Source of the DNA: Lachnospiraceae bacterium
GTDB lineage: Bacteria; Bacillota_A; Clostridia; Lachnospirales; Lachnospiraceae
DNA: 59,023 nucleotides
NCBI GenBank assembly: GCA_024684065.1
Contig: JAIKXO010000083.1
Coordinates: 1-59,023 of the forward strand
Direction of reading: 5' to 3'
This document shows, in pieces, positions 16,715 through 26,401 of this stretch. Under the pieces are notes generated by a model. The model was given only the letters and a program-made list of their open reading frames with translations, had not been told where the DNA came from and searched no databases. The first letter of the stretch is position 1. Each line of letters begins with the position of its first letter. The translations under genes were made by a program, and so were the position numbers.

Positions 16715-18631
16715 TTGGCTAATTCAGATCTGGATTATGATTTCGACGATATAGACATTTCGGACAGGGAAGGGTCCTCCCGCAGATCGCGCAATTCGGG
16801 AAGCAGGGGCGCCAGGCGGCGTAAAAAGGCCGGACGCAGGAAAAAGAGGGGGCATATTCTTTCAAAGATACTACCGCCTTTCATTGCGATCGCCCTAATT
16901 GCGGCTGTTGTTTTCTGGGGGCTCAAAACCGGGCTTTTTGACAGCTTTTCCTATTCTACCAAGGAAGAGGATCTTTTTGCTTATTTCGGCGCTTCGGATA
17001 ACGATACGGCTGTGGTTGTTGTAAACGGGGAGCCTACCGAAGGAAGGATAAGGGTTGTAAACGGACATCTTTATATGCCGTATACCGATATAAAGTCTCT
17101 GTACACGGACAGGTTCTTTTATGAGATAAGCGAGAATTCCGTAAAATATACAACGGAAGCGGATACCACCGTGACCGTGGTAGGAGAAAACGGTTATACA
17201 AACGCTTCGGGAATGGTAAGCACGGATCACGCTCCCGTGATAAAAGAGGGAAGCGGTGAGGAGGAGCAGCTCCTTATGTCCCTTGATTATCTGAAGCTGT
17301 TCATCAATATGTCCGCAAATCTGTTTGGAGGAAACGGCGAGCCTTACAGGGCGGAGATAAAGACAGCCTGGGGAAATAAAAACACTGCGTCCGTTACAAA
17401 AGACCATGCGCTGAGAACGGGTGAAGACAAAAAGAGCAACATATTAAAAGAGCTTAAGGAAGGCGATACGGTGACCGTGCTTGATGAGGGTGATGCTTCA
17501 GGCGACTGGATGAGGGTTCAGACAGAGGACCTTATATCAGGGTATGCTGAAAAAAGATATATCGGCACCGTATCGGAGACAGCTGAAACTCCCGTAAATG
17601 ACGTGCCTGAGGAGCGTTTTACTTCTCTCACTTCGGATACTCCGATCGTCCTTATGTGGCACAGTATCGCGGGCGCTGCGGGGAATGATACGATCTATTC
17701 GGCGCTTGAGGGAACAAGGGGGATAGATGTGCTTGCGCCCACCTGGTTTTCTGTTGCCGGCGCGGACGGTACGGTATCAAGCATTGCCTCCGCAGACTAC
17801 GTTAATACTGCCCATTCCAGGGGAATCAAGGTATGGGCTGCCTTTGACGATTTTAATTCGGATATTTCCGTTTCAATGTACGAGCTTCTTAACGATCCCG
17901 CAAGAAGAGCGTCTATGATCTCGTCCGTCATAAGCAAGGCCGGGGAAGCCGGGGTTGACGGGATCAATGTTGACTTTGAAAGGATATCGCAGGATAGCGG
18001 TGAGGCCTTTATTCAGTTTATCAGGGAGCTTTCGATCGAGTGTCATAAGAACGGTCTCGTTGTTTCCGTTGATAATTATGTGCCCAGGGCCTATAACACC
18101 TTTTATCATAGGAAGGAACAGGGGATTTTTACCGATTATGTGATCATAATGGGCTATGATGAAACCTATGCGGGTTCAGCTAAGGCGGGTTCTGTTGCCT
18201 CCATAAATTATGTGAAGGAAGGAATCGAGGAGACAATAAAGGAGGTCCCGAACTATAAGGTCATTAACGGTCTTCCTTTCTATACCAGGGTTTGGGAGGA
18301 GACGCCGAAAACGGATGAGGAGATTGCGGCATCAGACGCTTCCGGGGAATTTATCCCATATAATCTGAGTGTACTGGCAACTCCGTCGCTTAAGCAGGAG
18401 GAGGAGCTTCTTGCTAATTATCACGCCGTTCCGACCTGGGATCAGACGACCATGCAGAATTACGCGACCTGGAGCATAGGTGAGAAGACTTATGAGGTAT
18501 GGCTCGAGGATGCGGCGTCACTCACCGCCAAGCTTGAGTTTATGAAGGCGTTTGAACTTGGAGGCGCCGCAGGCTGGGAGATCTCCCTTGCCGCGCCCTA
18601 TGTCTGGGATGTGCTTGAGCAGTATTATTAA
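16715..18631 (+). CDS. Membrane-anchored GH18-family cell wall hydrolase with SH3 domain
   Basis: A 638-residue surface protein. A cytoplasmic basic stretch (residues 20-50, many Arg and Lys) leads into one membrane helix (about 51-72). Residues 85-150 resemble the copper-amine-oxidase-like N-terminal fold found in clostridial wall proteins, and residues 225-290 an SH3-like domain. The GH18 catalytic barrel runs from about residue 309 to the end; DGINVDFE holds the likely acid Glu422. YaaH/YdhD relatives cleave peptidoglycan glycan strands, so a muramic or glucosamine-polymer target is likely. The start is TTG at 16715 behind GAGGTGAT. Confidence 0.88.
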   Translation: MANSDLDYDFDDIDISDREGSSRRSRNSGSRGARRRKKAGRRKKRGHILSKILPPFIAIALIAAVVFWGLKTGLFDSFSYSTKEEDLFAYFGASDNDTAVVVVNGEPTEGRIRVVNGHLYMPYTDIKSLYTDRFFYEISENSVKYTTEADTTVTVVGENGYTNASGMVSTDHAPVIKEGSGEEEQLLMSLDYLKLFINMSANLFGGNGEPYRAEIKTAWGNKNTASVTKDHALRTGEDKKSNILKELKEGDTVTVLDEGDASGDWMRVQTEDLISGYAEKRYIGTVSETAETPVNDVPEERFTSLTSDTPIVLMWHSIAGAAGNDTIYSALEGTRGIDVLAPTWFSVAGADGTVSSIASADYVNTAHSRGIKVWAAFDDFNSDISVSMYELLNDPARRASMISSVISKAGEAGVDGINVDFERISQDSGEAFIQFIRELSIECHKNGLVVSVDNYVPRAYNTFYHRKEQGIFTDYVIIMGYDETYAGSAKAGSVASINYVKEGIEETIKEVPNYKVINGLPFYTRVWEETPKTDEEIAASDASGEFIPYNLSVLATPSLKQEEELLANYHAVPTWDQTTMQNYATWSIGEKTYEVWLEDAASLTAKLEFMKAFELGGAAGWEISLAAPYVWDVLEQYY

Positions 18632-18671
18632 ACACCGCTGAAAAATGACTTAATTTTGGGGGTATCTGTTT

Positions 18672-19724
18672 TTGATCACCAGGATCTGCAAAGTGAATAT
18701 AGATGCTCCGGATGAGGGGATAATCAGAGAAGCCGGAGAGATAATAAAAGACGGAGGCCTGGTGGCGTTCCCTACCGAAACTGTATACGGCCTTGGGGGC
18801 GATGCCTTAAGTAAAGATTCTTCCGAAAAGATCTACGAAGCTAAGGGCAGGCCTTCCGATAATCCGCTTATAGTGCATATATGCGAGATTTCGGCTCTTG
18901 ACGATATCGTCAGGGAAATACCGGAAGACGCGGCGAGGCTTTCTGAGAGGTTCTGGCCGGGACCGCTTACCATGATCTTCAAGAAGAAAGGCATAGTTCC
19001 TGACGAAACGACGGGAGGGTTAGACACTGTCGCGGTCAGGATGCCCGATAACAGGATAGCTCTTGAACTTATAAGGGCGTCCGGAGGATACATCGCGGCA
19101 CCCAGCGCAAACCGTTCGGGAAGACCGAGCCCCACCTGCGCGCAAAGGGTTAAGGAGGATCTTGACGGATATATCGATATGATCCTTGACGGAGGCGGTT
19201 CCGATATAGGACTCGAGTCCACGATAGTGGATATGACCTCCGGTGTTCCGATGATATTGCGGCCCGGCTATATTTCCTGCGATATGGTGAAAGAAGCTCT
19301 GGGCCGGGCGGAATATGACCCCGCGGTATTTAGAAAGCCGTCTGAGAATTTAAGGCCTAAGGCTCCGGGAATGAAATACAGGCATTATGCGCCGAAGGGG
19401 CGGCTAATGGTCGTGAAAGGGACGGAGGATGCCGTGATCGGCCATATCAACAGCGCCTGTGAGGCTTTCAGGAAAGAAGGCAAAAGGACGGCGGTCATAG
19501 CCTGTGCCGAAACCGTTATGAAATACCGGGCCGATAAGGTCATAACCGCAGGCGTAAGAGAGGACGAAGGAAGTATAGCAAGAGGACTCTATGAAAGCCT
19601 GAGAGAATGCGATGATTCGGATATTGATGTGATCTTTTCCGAGGAATTCAGTACTCCCCGACTGGGAGACGCTATCATGAACAGGCTCTTAAAGGCGGCG
19701 GGTTATGAGGTTGTTGAGGTTTGA
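18672..19724 (+). CDS. sua5: L-threonylcarbamoyladenylate synthase (TsaC/Sua5)
   Basis: A 350-residue enzyme that makes threonylcarbamoyl-AMP for the t6A37 modification of ANN-decoding tRNAs. The N-terminal YrdC domain carries FPTETVYGLGGDA and KGRPSDNPL; the C-terminal Sua5 domain occupies about residues 215-350 and is joined by the conserved PGMKYRHYAP segment. The start is TTG behind a GGGGG run. It begins a run of genes (sua5, rpiB, upp, dCMP deaminase, wall hydrolase, atp) that resembles the ywlC-ywlF-upp-atp order of Bacillus. Confidence 0.94.
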   Translation: MITRICKVNIDAPDEGIIREAGEIIKDGGLVAFPTETVYGLGGDALSKDSSEKIYEAKGRPSDNPLIVHICEISALDDIVREIPEDAARLSERFWPGPLTMIFKKKGIVPDETTGGLDTVAVRMPDNRIALELIRASGGYIAAPSANRSGRPSPTCAQRVKEDLDGYIDMILDGGGSDIGLESTIVDMTSGVPMILRPGYISCDMVKEALGRAEYDPAVFRKPSENLRPKAPGMKYRHYAPKGRLMVVKGTEDAVIGHINSACEAFRKEGKRTAVIACAETVMKYRADKVITAGVREDEGSIARGLYESLRECDDSDIDVIFSEEFSTPRLGDAIMNRLLKAAGYEVVEV

Positions 19725-19755
19725 GCAGGTTCAGACAGTGATTGCTTTATTCGCT

Positions 19756-19815
19756 CCTCTGTTGAAAGGGGTCTTTGCCCATGAAATATCCGGCATACCC
19801 TCTTTGGAACAGAGG
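19756..19815. other. Long intergenic hairpin between sua5 and rpiB
   Basis: CCTCTGTT pairs with AACAGAGG at the base, then GAAAGGGGT with ACCCTCTTT (one mismatch) and TGCC with GGCA at the tip. It has no T run, so it is more likely an mRNA structure or processing site than a terminator. Confidence 0.5.
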
Positions 19816-19854
19816 GTTCACTATAAATCATAGAAAATATCAGGAGGGTTTGAA

Positions 19855-20283
19855 ATGAGGATTGCGATCGGATGTGACCATGGGGGCTATATTTTAAAGA
19901 CAGAGGTTCTTAAACATCTGAAGGAGAAGGGCTATGAAATAACCGATTTCGGCTGTAACAGCACGGATTCCGTGGACTATCCGGAGTATTCGAGGAAGGT
20001 TGCCATGGCTGTCGTAAACGGGGAGGCTGACAAGGGAATAGTTATCTGTACGACAGGGATCGGGGTTTCCATAGTAGCTAACAAGATTAAGGGCATAAGA
20101 TGCGCGCTTTGCGCAGAGACTACCAGCGCAAGGCTTACAAGGATGCATAACGATGCGAATGTCCTTGCGATGGGAGGCGGAGTGATAAACAATTATCTGG
20201 CGCTTGATATTGTGGATACTTTCCTTACAACGGATTTTTGCGGCGAAGAAAAGCATGCGCGGAGGATCTCTCATATCGAGTAG
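19855..20283 (+). CDS. rpiB: Ribose-5-phosphate isomerase B
   Basis: A 142-residue RpiB/LacAB family enzyme interconverting ribose 5-phosphate and ribulose 5-phosphate. IAIGCDHGGY at the N-terminus and the catalytic Cys in ICTTGIGVSI are visible; the usual residue after the Cys is Gly, here Thr. RMHNDANVLAMGGG is the conserved phosphate/hydroxyl-binding region. A CAGGAGGG site precedes the ATG. It lies between sua5 and upp as in Bacillus. Specificity for an allose or galactose phosphate cannot be excluded from sequence alone. Confidence 0.93.
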   Translation: MRIAIGCDHGGYILKTEVLKHLKEKGYEITDFGCNSTDSVDYPEYSRKVAMAVVNGEADKGIVICTTGIGVSIVANKIKGIRCALCAETTSARLTRMHNDANVLAMGGGVINNYLALDIVDTFLTTDFCGEEKHARRISHIE

Positions 20284-20434
20284 GAAAGATATAGTACTCT
20301 GAATCTGATGATATTGCGTTAAATAATCCAGGCGGCGTTCAGGCTTGTGTGTCAGCTGTTTTTGGCGCAGGGGATCATTTTATCACGGTCCGGCTTCGTG
20401 GAAACGGTTTATTAAGTGAAGGAGGTTATAGAGA

Positions 20435-21064
20435 ATGGGGAAGGTTATTTACATGGATCATCCGCTTATCCAGCATAAGATCGGATACATCCGAAGAAAA
20501 GACACGGGGACGAAGGATTTCAGACAGACTATCAGCGAGATATCCATGCTGATCTGCTATGAGGCGACAAGAAATCTGCCCCTTGAGGAGGTTGATATAG
20601 AAACCCCGATCTGCGCGACAAAGGCAAAGGCCCTTAAGGGAAAGAAGCTTGCAATCATTCCGATATTAAGGGCGGGGCTCGGGATGGTAGACGGCATGCT
20701 TACCATGATCCCGGCGGCAAAGGTCGGGCATATCGGTCTTTACAGGGATCCCGAGACGATAAAGCCCGTCGAATATTATTGCAAGCTTCCCGCGGACTGC
20801 GCGGAGAGAGAGGTATTCGTCGTGGATCCGATGCTTGCGACAGGAGGTTCGGCTGTAGCTGCGATAACAATGCTTAAGGACAGGGGCTGTAAGAATATCC
20901 ACTTTATGTGCATTATAGCCGCGCCTGAAGGGATAAAGGCAATGGAGGAGGCGCATCCGGACGTGGATATCTATGTCGGCGCTCTGGACGAAAGCCTTAA
21001 TGAGCATAAGTATATCGTGCCAGGACTTGGAGACGCGGGCGACAGGATCTTCGGGACGAAGTGA
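20435..21064 (+). CDS. upp: Uracil phosphoribosyltransferase
   Basis: A 209-residue salvage enzyme that joins uracil and PRPP to give UMP. The length matches the family. The PRPP-binding loop reads [14 protein letters not shown], and the C-terminus has [14 protein letters not shown], typical of Upp. A GAAGGAGG ribosome binding site precedes the ATG. It sits upstream of a dCMP deaminase gene, so the pair supplies pyrimidine nucleotides from salvage. Confidence 0.96.
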   Translation: MGKVIYMDHPLIQHKIGYIRRKDTGTKDFRQTISEISMLICYEATRNLPLEEVDIETPICATKAKALKGKKLAIIPILRAGLGMVDGMLTMIPAAKVGHIGLYRDPETIKPVEYYCKLPADCAEREVFVVDPMLATGGSAVAAITMLKDRGCKNIHFMCIIAAPEGIKAMEEAHPDVDIYVGALDESLNEHKYIVPGLGDAGDRIFGTK

Positions 21065-21109
21065 TGTTTTTTCGGAGCAGGGTTTATTGATTAAATCCGT
21101 TCGACATGG

Positions 21110-21150
21110 TTAATGATGTGCACGGATCCGGCAGGGAACTGTACCGGTAA
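21110..21150. repeat. Dispersed intergenic repeat (partner of 52658-52698)
   Basis: The stretch from TTAATGATG through GCACGGAT, GGCAGGGAA and CCGGTAA matches the sequence at 52658-52698 at most positions. It lies between upp and the dCMP deaminase gene and overlaps the leader of the latter. Confidence 0.6.
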
Positions 21151-21171
21151 TAATACGGCAAGGGAGAAGTC

Positions 21172-21657
21172 ATGAGCGACAAACGTAAGGATTATATTTC
21201 ATGGGATGAGTATTTTATGGGGATCGCAAAGCTTTCGAGCGAAAGGTCGAAGGATCCGAATACACAGGTCGGAGCATGCATCGTGAGTACGGATAACAAG
21301 ATCCTTTCAATGGGCTATAACGGATTTCCGATAGGATGCTCTGATGATGAATTCCCCTGGTGCAGGGAAGGGGATCCGCTGGAAAACAAGTATTTTTATT
21401 CCACCCACAGTGAGCTTAACGCCATCCTTAATTACAGGGGAGGGTCATTAGACGGTGCCAAAATGTATGTGACTCTTTTCCCGTGCAATGAATGTGCCAA
21501 GGCGATAATCCAGGCCGGGATCAAAACCCTGATCTATGATTCGGACAAATATGCCGGCACTCCCTCGGTCATAGCGTCGAAGAAGATGTTTGATTCCGCA
21601 GGGGTGAAATACTTTAAATACGAGCCTACGGGGCGGAAGGTCGAGCTGTCGCTGTGA
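21172..21657 (+). CDS. Deoxycytidylate deaminase (ComEB-like)
   Basis: A 161-residue zinc-dependent deaminase that converts dCMP to dUMP, the precursor of dTMP. The zinc ligands are in THSELNAIL (HxE) and FPCNECAKAI (PCxxC). The N-terminal YISWDEYFMGIAKLS and the Cys-rich insertion between strands are usual for this family. A GGGAGAA site precedes the ATG. Its stop codon overlaps the GTG start of the following wall hydrolase gene by four bases, so the two are translationally coupled. Confidence 0.93.
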   Translation: MSDKRKDYISWDEYFMGIAKLSSERSKDPNTQVGACIVSTDNKILSMGYNGFPIGCSDDEFPWCREGDPLENKYFYSTHSELNAILNYRGGSLDGAKMYVTLFPCNECAKAIIQAGIKTLIYDSDKYAGTPSVIASKKMFDSAGVKYFKYEPTGRKVELSL

Positions 21658-22841
21658 GGTTGTTTTGTTGTAAACGGAATAATTTCATATGTATATTTCT
21701 TGCTGTATTAGTAACGTTGTTATTTATCACCGGGAAAAGCGCTCTTCCCGCGCTTGCCGATGAAACCAGGGAAACCACCTCGGAAAAGATCCAGAAGGCG
21801 GAGGAACTGAAGAAGATAACCGAGGAGCAGAGGCAGGTAATAGAGGAGCAGAAGGAAGATCTTGAGGAACAGAAGGAGGAGCTTAAGGGTTATCTCGAAA
21901 GGCTCAACGGGAATCTGGAGGAGATCAGCGAGAACATTGAAGAAATAGAGGCGATGGCGGCTGTAAAGGAGGCGGAGATATCTGAGGTTCAGGCAAGGAT
22001 CGCCGCTGCCGGAAAAAAGGAAAAAGAGCAGTATGAGCTTATGAAGAACCGGCTCAGGAATGTCTATGAATCCGGAAATGAAAGCTTTCTGTCAAAGATC
22101 TTAAATACCAAAACCTATAATGATTTTATCAATAAGGCTGAATATGTCGCCCAGATGGAGGCATACGACCTGAAGGTTTTCAGGGAACTGTCCGAAATAA
22201 GGGAAAACATAGAGGCCGAGGAAGCGGTGCTTCAAAAGGATATGGACGAGCTGAATGTCCTGATGCAGCAGTCCGAAGAGGAGCTTACCAAGGTAAACGC
22301 CCTGGTCTCGACGACTACCGGTTCCATAGCCGCAACTACCGGCGCCATATCGGCTGCCGAGATGGAACAGGCTGCCTATGAAGCCGAGCTCAGGCTGCAG
22401 GAAAGGAACCTAGCGGATCTGAAAAAGCAGCTTGCCGAAGAAAAGGCGATGTCTGAGAAGGCTTCTAAAATGACGTGGAGAGATGTTTCGCAGGTGCGTT
22501 TCGAGGTGAGCGACAGGGATCTTTTAGCGGCCCTTATATACTGCGAGGCCGGATCCGAGCCCTATATCGGCCAGGTTGCGGTCGGGGCTGTCGTTATAAA
22601 CAGGATAAGGTCGGCGGCCTACCCCAATACCATGGTAGGGGTTATTTATCAGAAAGGACAGTTTTCTCCCGTTGCCAGCGGAAGGCTTGCCACAAGGTTA
22701 AGCCTCGGGGCGAATGAATCCTGCTACAGGGCGGCGGATGAAGCTCTGGCGGGTTCCACTCCTGTCGGAAACTGTCTGTATTTCAGAAGGGCTACTCCCC
22801 AGATAAACGGACAGATAATAGGCAATCATGTGTTTTATTAG
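21654..22841 (+). CDS. Secreted coiled-coil / SleB-type cell wall hydrolase
   Basis: A 395-residue exported protein. A signal peptide (about residues 10-36, ending near PALADE) is followed by a Glu/Lys-rich coiled coil over about residues 38-255 and then a SleB/Hydrolase_2 domain (about 280-395) starting at DLLAALIYCEAGSEP. The coiled coil with a second short helix pair resembles the autoinhibitory region of CwlO-type or PcsB-type hydrolases, which FtsEX controls. SleB domains cleave glycan strands. The GTG start overlaps the previous stop codon (GTGA). FtsEX is not in this window, so control by it is inference. Confidence 0.87.
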   Translation: MRLFCCKRNNFICIFLAVLVTLLFITGKSALPALADETRETTSEKIQKAEELKKITEEQRQVIEEQKEDLEEQKEELKGYLERLNGNLEEISENIEEIEAMAAVKEAEISEVQARIAAAGKKEKEQYELMKNRLRNVYESGNESFLSKILNTKTYNDFINKAEYVAQMEAYDLKVFRELSEIRENIEAEEAVLQKDMDELNVLMQQSEEELTKVNALVSTTTGSIAATTGAISAAEMEQAAYEAELRLQERNLADLKKQLAEEKAMSEKASKMTWRDVSQVRFEVSDRDLLAALIYCEAGSEPYIGQVAVGAVVINRIRSAAYPNTMVGVIYQKGQFSPVASGRLATRLSLGANESCYRAADEALAGSTPVGNCLYFRRATPQINGQIIGNHVFY

Positions 22842-22845
22842 TTCG

Positions 22846-23337
22846 TTAATCTGAAGCGCTGTTTTCGAACCCTTCAAGATACTCCTGCATCGTACCGAAG
22901 CTTCCGCCGTATATGATATTTAAAAGGCTGCTTAAAGAGTTTAAGAGGGCGATGCACTGTTCTTTTGTCAGCAGTTCGTCTGCGAGCGCGGTGCCGACTT
23001 CGTCGAGGTCTATGACCCTGACGGAGCCGTCCGGATAGATGACTACGTCTGCCAGAAGATCCGTAAACACATAGGTGTCGGTTTCCGGGTCGTATTCGTG
23101 GGAGACGATATCGCAGTACCAGTAAAGAAGGGATCCGTCTTTTTTCATGAATTTGGAGACCTTGTAGCCCTCGTCAAGGTAATAGCAGGAAAGGCCGTGG
23201 TGCAGGTCTTTTTTGGGCTTTAAGGTATTCCACCTTGTAACGATACGCCTGTCATCCGTAAAAAGAATCTCGTCATCGGACAGGGCTATGCATTCCATGG
23301 GGATGATTCTCTTTCTGAAAAGCTTTAAACCACTCAT
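22846..23337 (-). CDS. DUF402 family protein
   Basis: A 163-residue protein of the DUF402 fold, a small beta barrel found in nucleoside phosphatases such as Bacillus YgaC relatives. Visible are YWYCDIVSHEYDPETD, then FTDLLADVVIYPDGSVRVIDLDE, which hold the conserved acidic metal-binding positions. A GGGAGGG site precedes the ATG. It points toward the wall hydrolase gene with only four bases between their stops, so they converge without an obvious terminator. The natural substrate is unknown. Confidence 0.85.
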   Translation of the reverse strand: MSGLKLFRKRIIPMECIALSDDEILFTDDRRIVTRWNTLKPKKDLHHGLSCYYLDEGYKVSKFMKKDGSLLYWYCDIVSHEYDPETDTYVFTDLLADVVIYPDGSVRVIDLDEVGTALADELLTKEQCIALLNSLSSLLNIIYGGSFGTMQEYLEGFENSASD

Positions 23338-23399
23338 CTTAACCCTCCCAGCTCTGAGCCTGGTTTATCAAACCCAGAGAGTCAAAAAGTTCTCGAAGA

Positions 23400-23470
23400 G
23401 AATTTTTTTTACAATAGAAAAAAACTTAAAAAAAAACTTAGAAAAAAAACTTAGAAAAAAACTCAGAAAA
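23400..23470. repeat. Short A-rich tandem repeat
   Basis: Four imperfect copies of a 12-14 base unit of about seven to nine A followed by CTTA(G) lie upstream of the DUF402 start and about 180 bases before the atp promoter. The bases are almost all A on the plus strand; the array may bend DNA or be prone to slippage. Confidence 0.6.
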
Positions 23471-23624
23471 TACCCTTAGATGTTTTTGCCGGTAAAGGAT
23501 TTACGGGATAAATCCTGTCTGTATAAATAAACGCTGCTTTTACACGGAAATTCTATGCTCCTAATTATATCAACTACCTGAGGGCATTGTCTATCTGTTA
23601 TTTAATGAAAATTTAATAATATTA

Positions 23625-23653
23625 TGGACTTTCAGCGGATTTGTTGTTATACT
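23625..23653 (+). promoter_or_regulatory. Promoter of the atp operon
   Basis: TGGACT (23625-23630) and TATACT (23648-23653) with a 17-base spacer lie 34 bases before the first atp gene. The -35 box has four of six consensus bases. Confidence 0.6.
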
Positions 23654-23686
23654 TTTATCGGATTTTGAACGGGAAAGGGATTAACT

Positions 23687-23929
23687 GTGAAATACAGGAA
23701 AGAGGTATATCGTTCGCTTACGCTTATACTGCAGTTCGGTATTAATATGCTGGTTCCTATTTTTTTGTGCTCTTTTCTGGGATGGTTCCTTGACAGAAGG
23801 TTGAATACTTCTTTTATTTTTATTATAATGTTTTTTATCGGTGCACTGGCCGGCGGCAGGAATGTCTATATATTGGCGAGGCAGATATTCGATAAGCCTT
23901 CCAGGACACATGAGGATATGGAAAAGTAG
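23687..23929 (+). CDS. AtpZ/AtpI-type F-ATPase accessory membrane protein
   Basis: An 80-residue protein with two membrane helices (about residues 12-34 and 42-66). The GWFLDRRL between helices is typical of the AtpZ/AtpI family that helps assemble the c ring or handles magnesium or calcium near the complex. The GTG start follows AAAGGGA. It opens the atp operon; the next gene starts five bases after its stop. Confidence 0.8.
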   Translation: MKYRKEVYRSLTLILQFGINMLVPIFLCSFLGWFLDRRLNTSFIFIIMFFIGALAGGRNVYILARQIFDKPSRTHEDMEK

Positions 23930-23934
23930 CCTGT

Positions 23935-24507
23935 ATGAACGCCGTCACTAAAAACGAGACGCTTGCGGAGATGCTTGCGGGCATTGGCATATGGGGGGCT
24001 TTATGGCTTATAGGCATCCTGCTTTTTTCAAAGGACAGGCTGCACGGGGTGATAGGGCTTATTGCGGGGCTTGCCCTTGCCGTCTTTTATATAATAAATC
24101 TTTACCGTTCGATCGAGGGCGCGCTTGATTTTGACGAAAAGGGCGCCGTAGCTTACACAAGAAAGAAATACCTGATAAGATATCTGGTCGTCTGTATTGT
24201 TTACGCGGCAGTCGCCTGGACCGGTATCGGGAACGTGATAACCTGTTTTGCGGGGATAATAGGGATAAAGATAGGGGCCTATCTTCAGCCCTTTGTCCGC
24301 AGGTATATTTTCAGGCGGATTGATGAAAAAGCCGTTGCTGAAACCGATACGGAAGCAGCTGTTGAAACGGATATTGACGCAGCAGCCGATGCTTCCGCTA
24401 TTGGGATGAATACCGATGATGACGCCGCCTTTGAGACAGAAGATGATGACGGCGCCGTCTTTGATACAGACGTATCTGATACAGAAAATAACGAAGCTTA
24501 CGTTTGA
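23935..24507 (+). CDS. atpI: ATP synthase subunit I-like protein with acidic tail
   Basis: A 190-residue protein with four predicted membrane helices in the first 125 residues, in the position of atpI. AtpI acts as a chaperone for c-ring assembly in several bacteria. The last 60 or so residues are an unusual low-complexity extension dominated by Asp, Glu, Ala and Thr, absent from typical AtpI proteins. The membrane half is divergent and the name rests on size, topology and operon position. No strong ribosome binding site is seen, so it is probably translated by coupling to the gene before it. Confidence 0.75.
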   Translation: MNAVTKNETLAEMLAGIGIWGALWLIGILLFSKDRLHGVIGLIAGLALAVFYIINLYRSIEGALDFDEKGAVAYTRKKYLIRYLVVCIVYAAVAWTGIGNVITCFAGIIGIKIGAYLQPFVRRYIFRRIDEKAVAETDTEAAVETDIDAAADASAIGMNTDDDAAFETEDDDGAVFDTDVSDTENNEAYV

Positions 24508-24584
24508 GCGGGAAACAGTGCCGGTGCGGAAGCTGAAAATCATAAATTATAAATCATTTTAAATATATTAAGGAGCTGTCCTGT

Positions 24585-25306
24585 ATGAATCATGTTCTGT
24601 TTTTAGCCGATGAACCTGATTTTATGATCAAAGGCATAGTTTCATATGAGGTTTTCGGGCAGACTGTGTGGTTTACGACCACCCACGTATGTATCCTGAT
24701 CGTCATGATCCTTCTGCTCACCTTTGCCATCGCGGTAAACCGCAAGATAAAGAAGACCGATCCATATGATGCGCCGCCGATGCTTGTCAATATCGCAGAG
24801 TTCATTATGGAATTCTTAAATAACATGGTAGAAGGCGTCATGGGCAAAAATGGCGTTAAGTTTGTAAACTATATAAGCACCATAGCGATCTTCATTCTTA
24901 TCAGCAACATCTCAGGGCTTCTCGGGTTAAGGCCTCCCACAGCGGATTACGGCGTCACCCTTCCTCTGGGTATCATCACCTTCTGCCTGATCACCTTTAA
25001 TAAGTTCAAATGGCAGAAGCCCGCAGGCGTTTTAAAGGGACTGATGGAGCCCTGGCCGTTCTGGCTTCCGATCAACCTGATCGGTGACTGCGCGGTTCCG
25101 ATCTCTCTGTCCCTGCGTCTTTTTGCTAACATCCTTTCAGGAACGGTTATGATGGCGCTTTATTACAGCCTTCTTCCTTTCTTTGTCAAGATCGGTATTC
25201 CGTCGGCGTTACATGTTTACTTTGATCTCTTTTCCGGAGCGATCCAGACCTATGTATTCTGTATGCTGACAATGACATATATTACGGACGCGATAGGAGA
25301 AGGAGC

Positions 25307-25310
<4 letters not shown>
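24585..25310 (+). CDS. atpB: F0F1 ATP synthase subunit a
   Basis: A 241-residue membrane subunit that forms the ion half-channels against the c ring. LSLRLFANILSG contains the essential arginine facing the c-ring carboxylate, and LPINLIGDCAVPISL precedes it. The length is normal. AAGGAG precedes the ATG. The stop codon TAA is the start of a palindromic repeat (25307-25432) that separates it from atpE. Confidence 0.96.
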
Positions 25311-25755
<445 letters not shown>

Positions 25756-25837
25756 ACCGGAAACACTTAGATAAAACAGAGTATTTTCGGTTCCTGATTT
25801 TTATTCTATTATTTTCGTTTTGTTAGGAGGACAACAC

Positions 25838-26401
25838 TTGGAACCATTATTTAACGCTGTGTTCCTTGCGGAAACAGGAGAAAAAATGGAACGATTGTTT
25901 GACCTGGATTTTCAGCTTCTGCATGATGCGGCCTGGTCCGCTCTTGCTGTGTTTATCCTGTTCCTTGCGATGTCCTATCTTTTGTTCAATCCTGTCAGGG
26001 AACTCCTTGAAAAGCGGCAGGCCAGGATAAAGGAAGACCTTGATTCGGCTGCCAGGGATAAGGAAGAGGCTGCCTCCATTAAATCCGAATATGAGGGAAA
26101 GCTTAAGGAGGTTGAAAAGGAGTCCGAGGCGATCCTTGCCGAGGCCAGAAAGAAGGCGCAGCTTAACGAGAGCAGGATCGTGGCGGATGCAAAGGAAGAG
26201 GCCCAGCGCATTGTCAGGCATGCTGAAGAGGAAGCGGAGCTTTCCAAGCAGAAGGCTTATGACGAGATGAAGAACGAGATGATCCAGATTGCTTCACTTA
26301 TGGCAGGCAAGGTGGTGAAGGCATCTATTGACACAGAGATTCAGGACAGCCTCGTTGAGGAGACCCTTAAAGAAGTTGGTGAAAGTACATGGCAAAGCTG
26401 A
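25838..26401 (+). CDS. atpF: F0F1 ATP synthase subunit b
   Basis: A 187-residue peripheral-stalk subunit with one N-terminal membrane helix (about residues 33-52) and a long Glu/Lys/Ala coiled coil to the end. The start is taken as the TTG at 25838, seven bases after TTAGGAGG; a start six codons upstream would lie over that site. The last 13 bases overlap the start of atpH. The sequence matches the family in length and layout. Confidence 0.93.
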   Translation: MEPLFNAVFLAETGEKMERLFDLDFQLLHDAAWSALAVFILFLAMSYLLFNPVRELLEKRQARIKEDLDSAARDKEEAASIKSEYEGKLKEVEKESEAILAEARKKAQLNESRIVADAKEEAQRIVRHAEEEAELSKQKAYDEMKNEMIQIASLMAGKVVKASIDTEIQDSLVEETLKEVGESTWQS

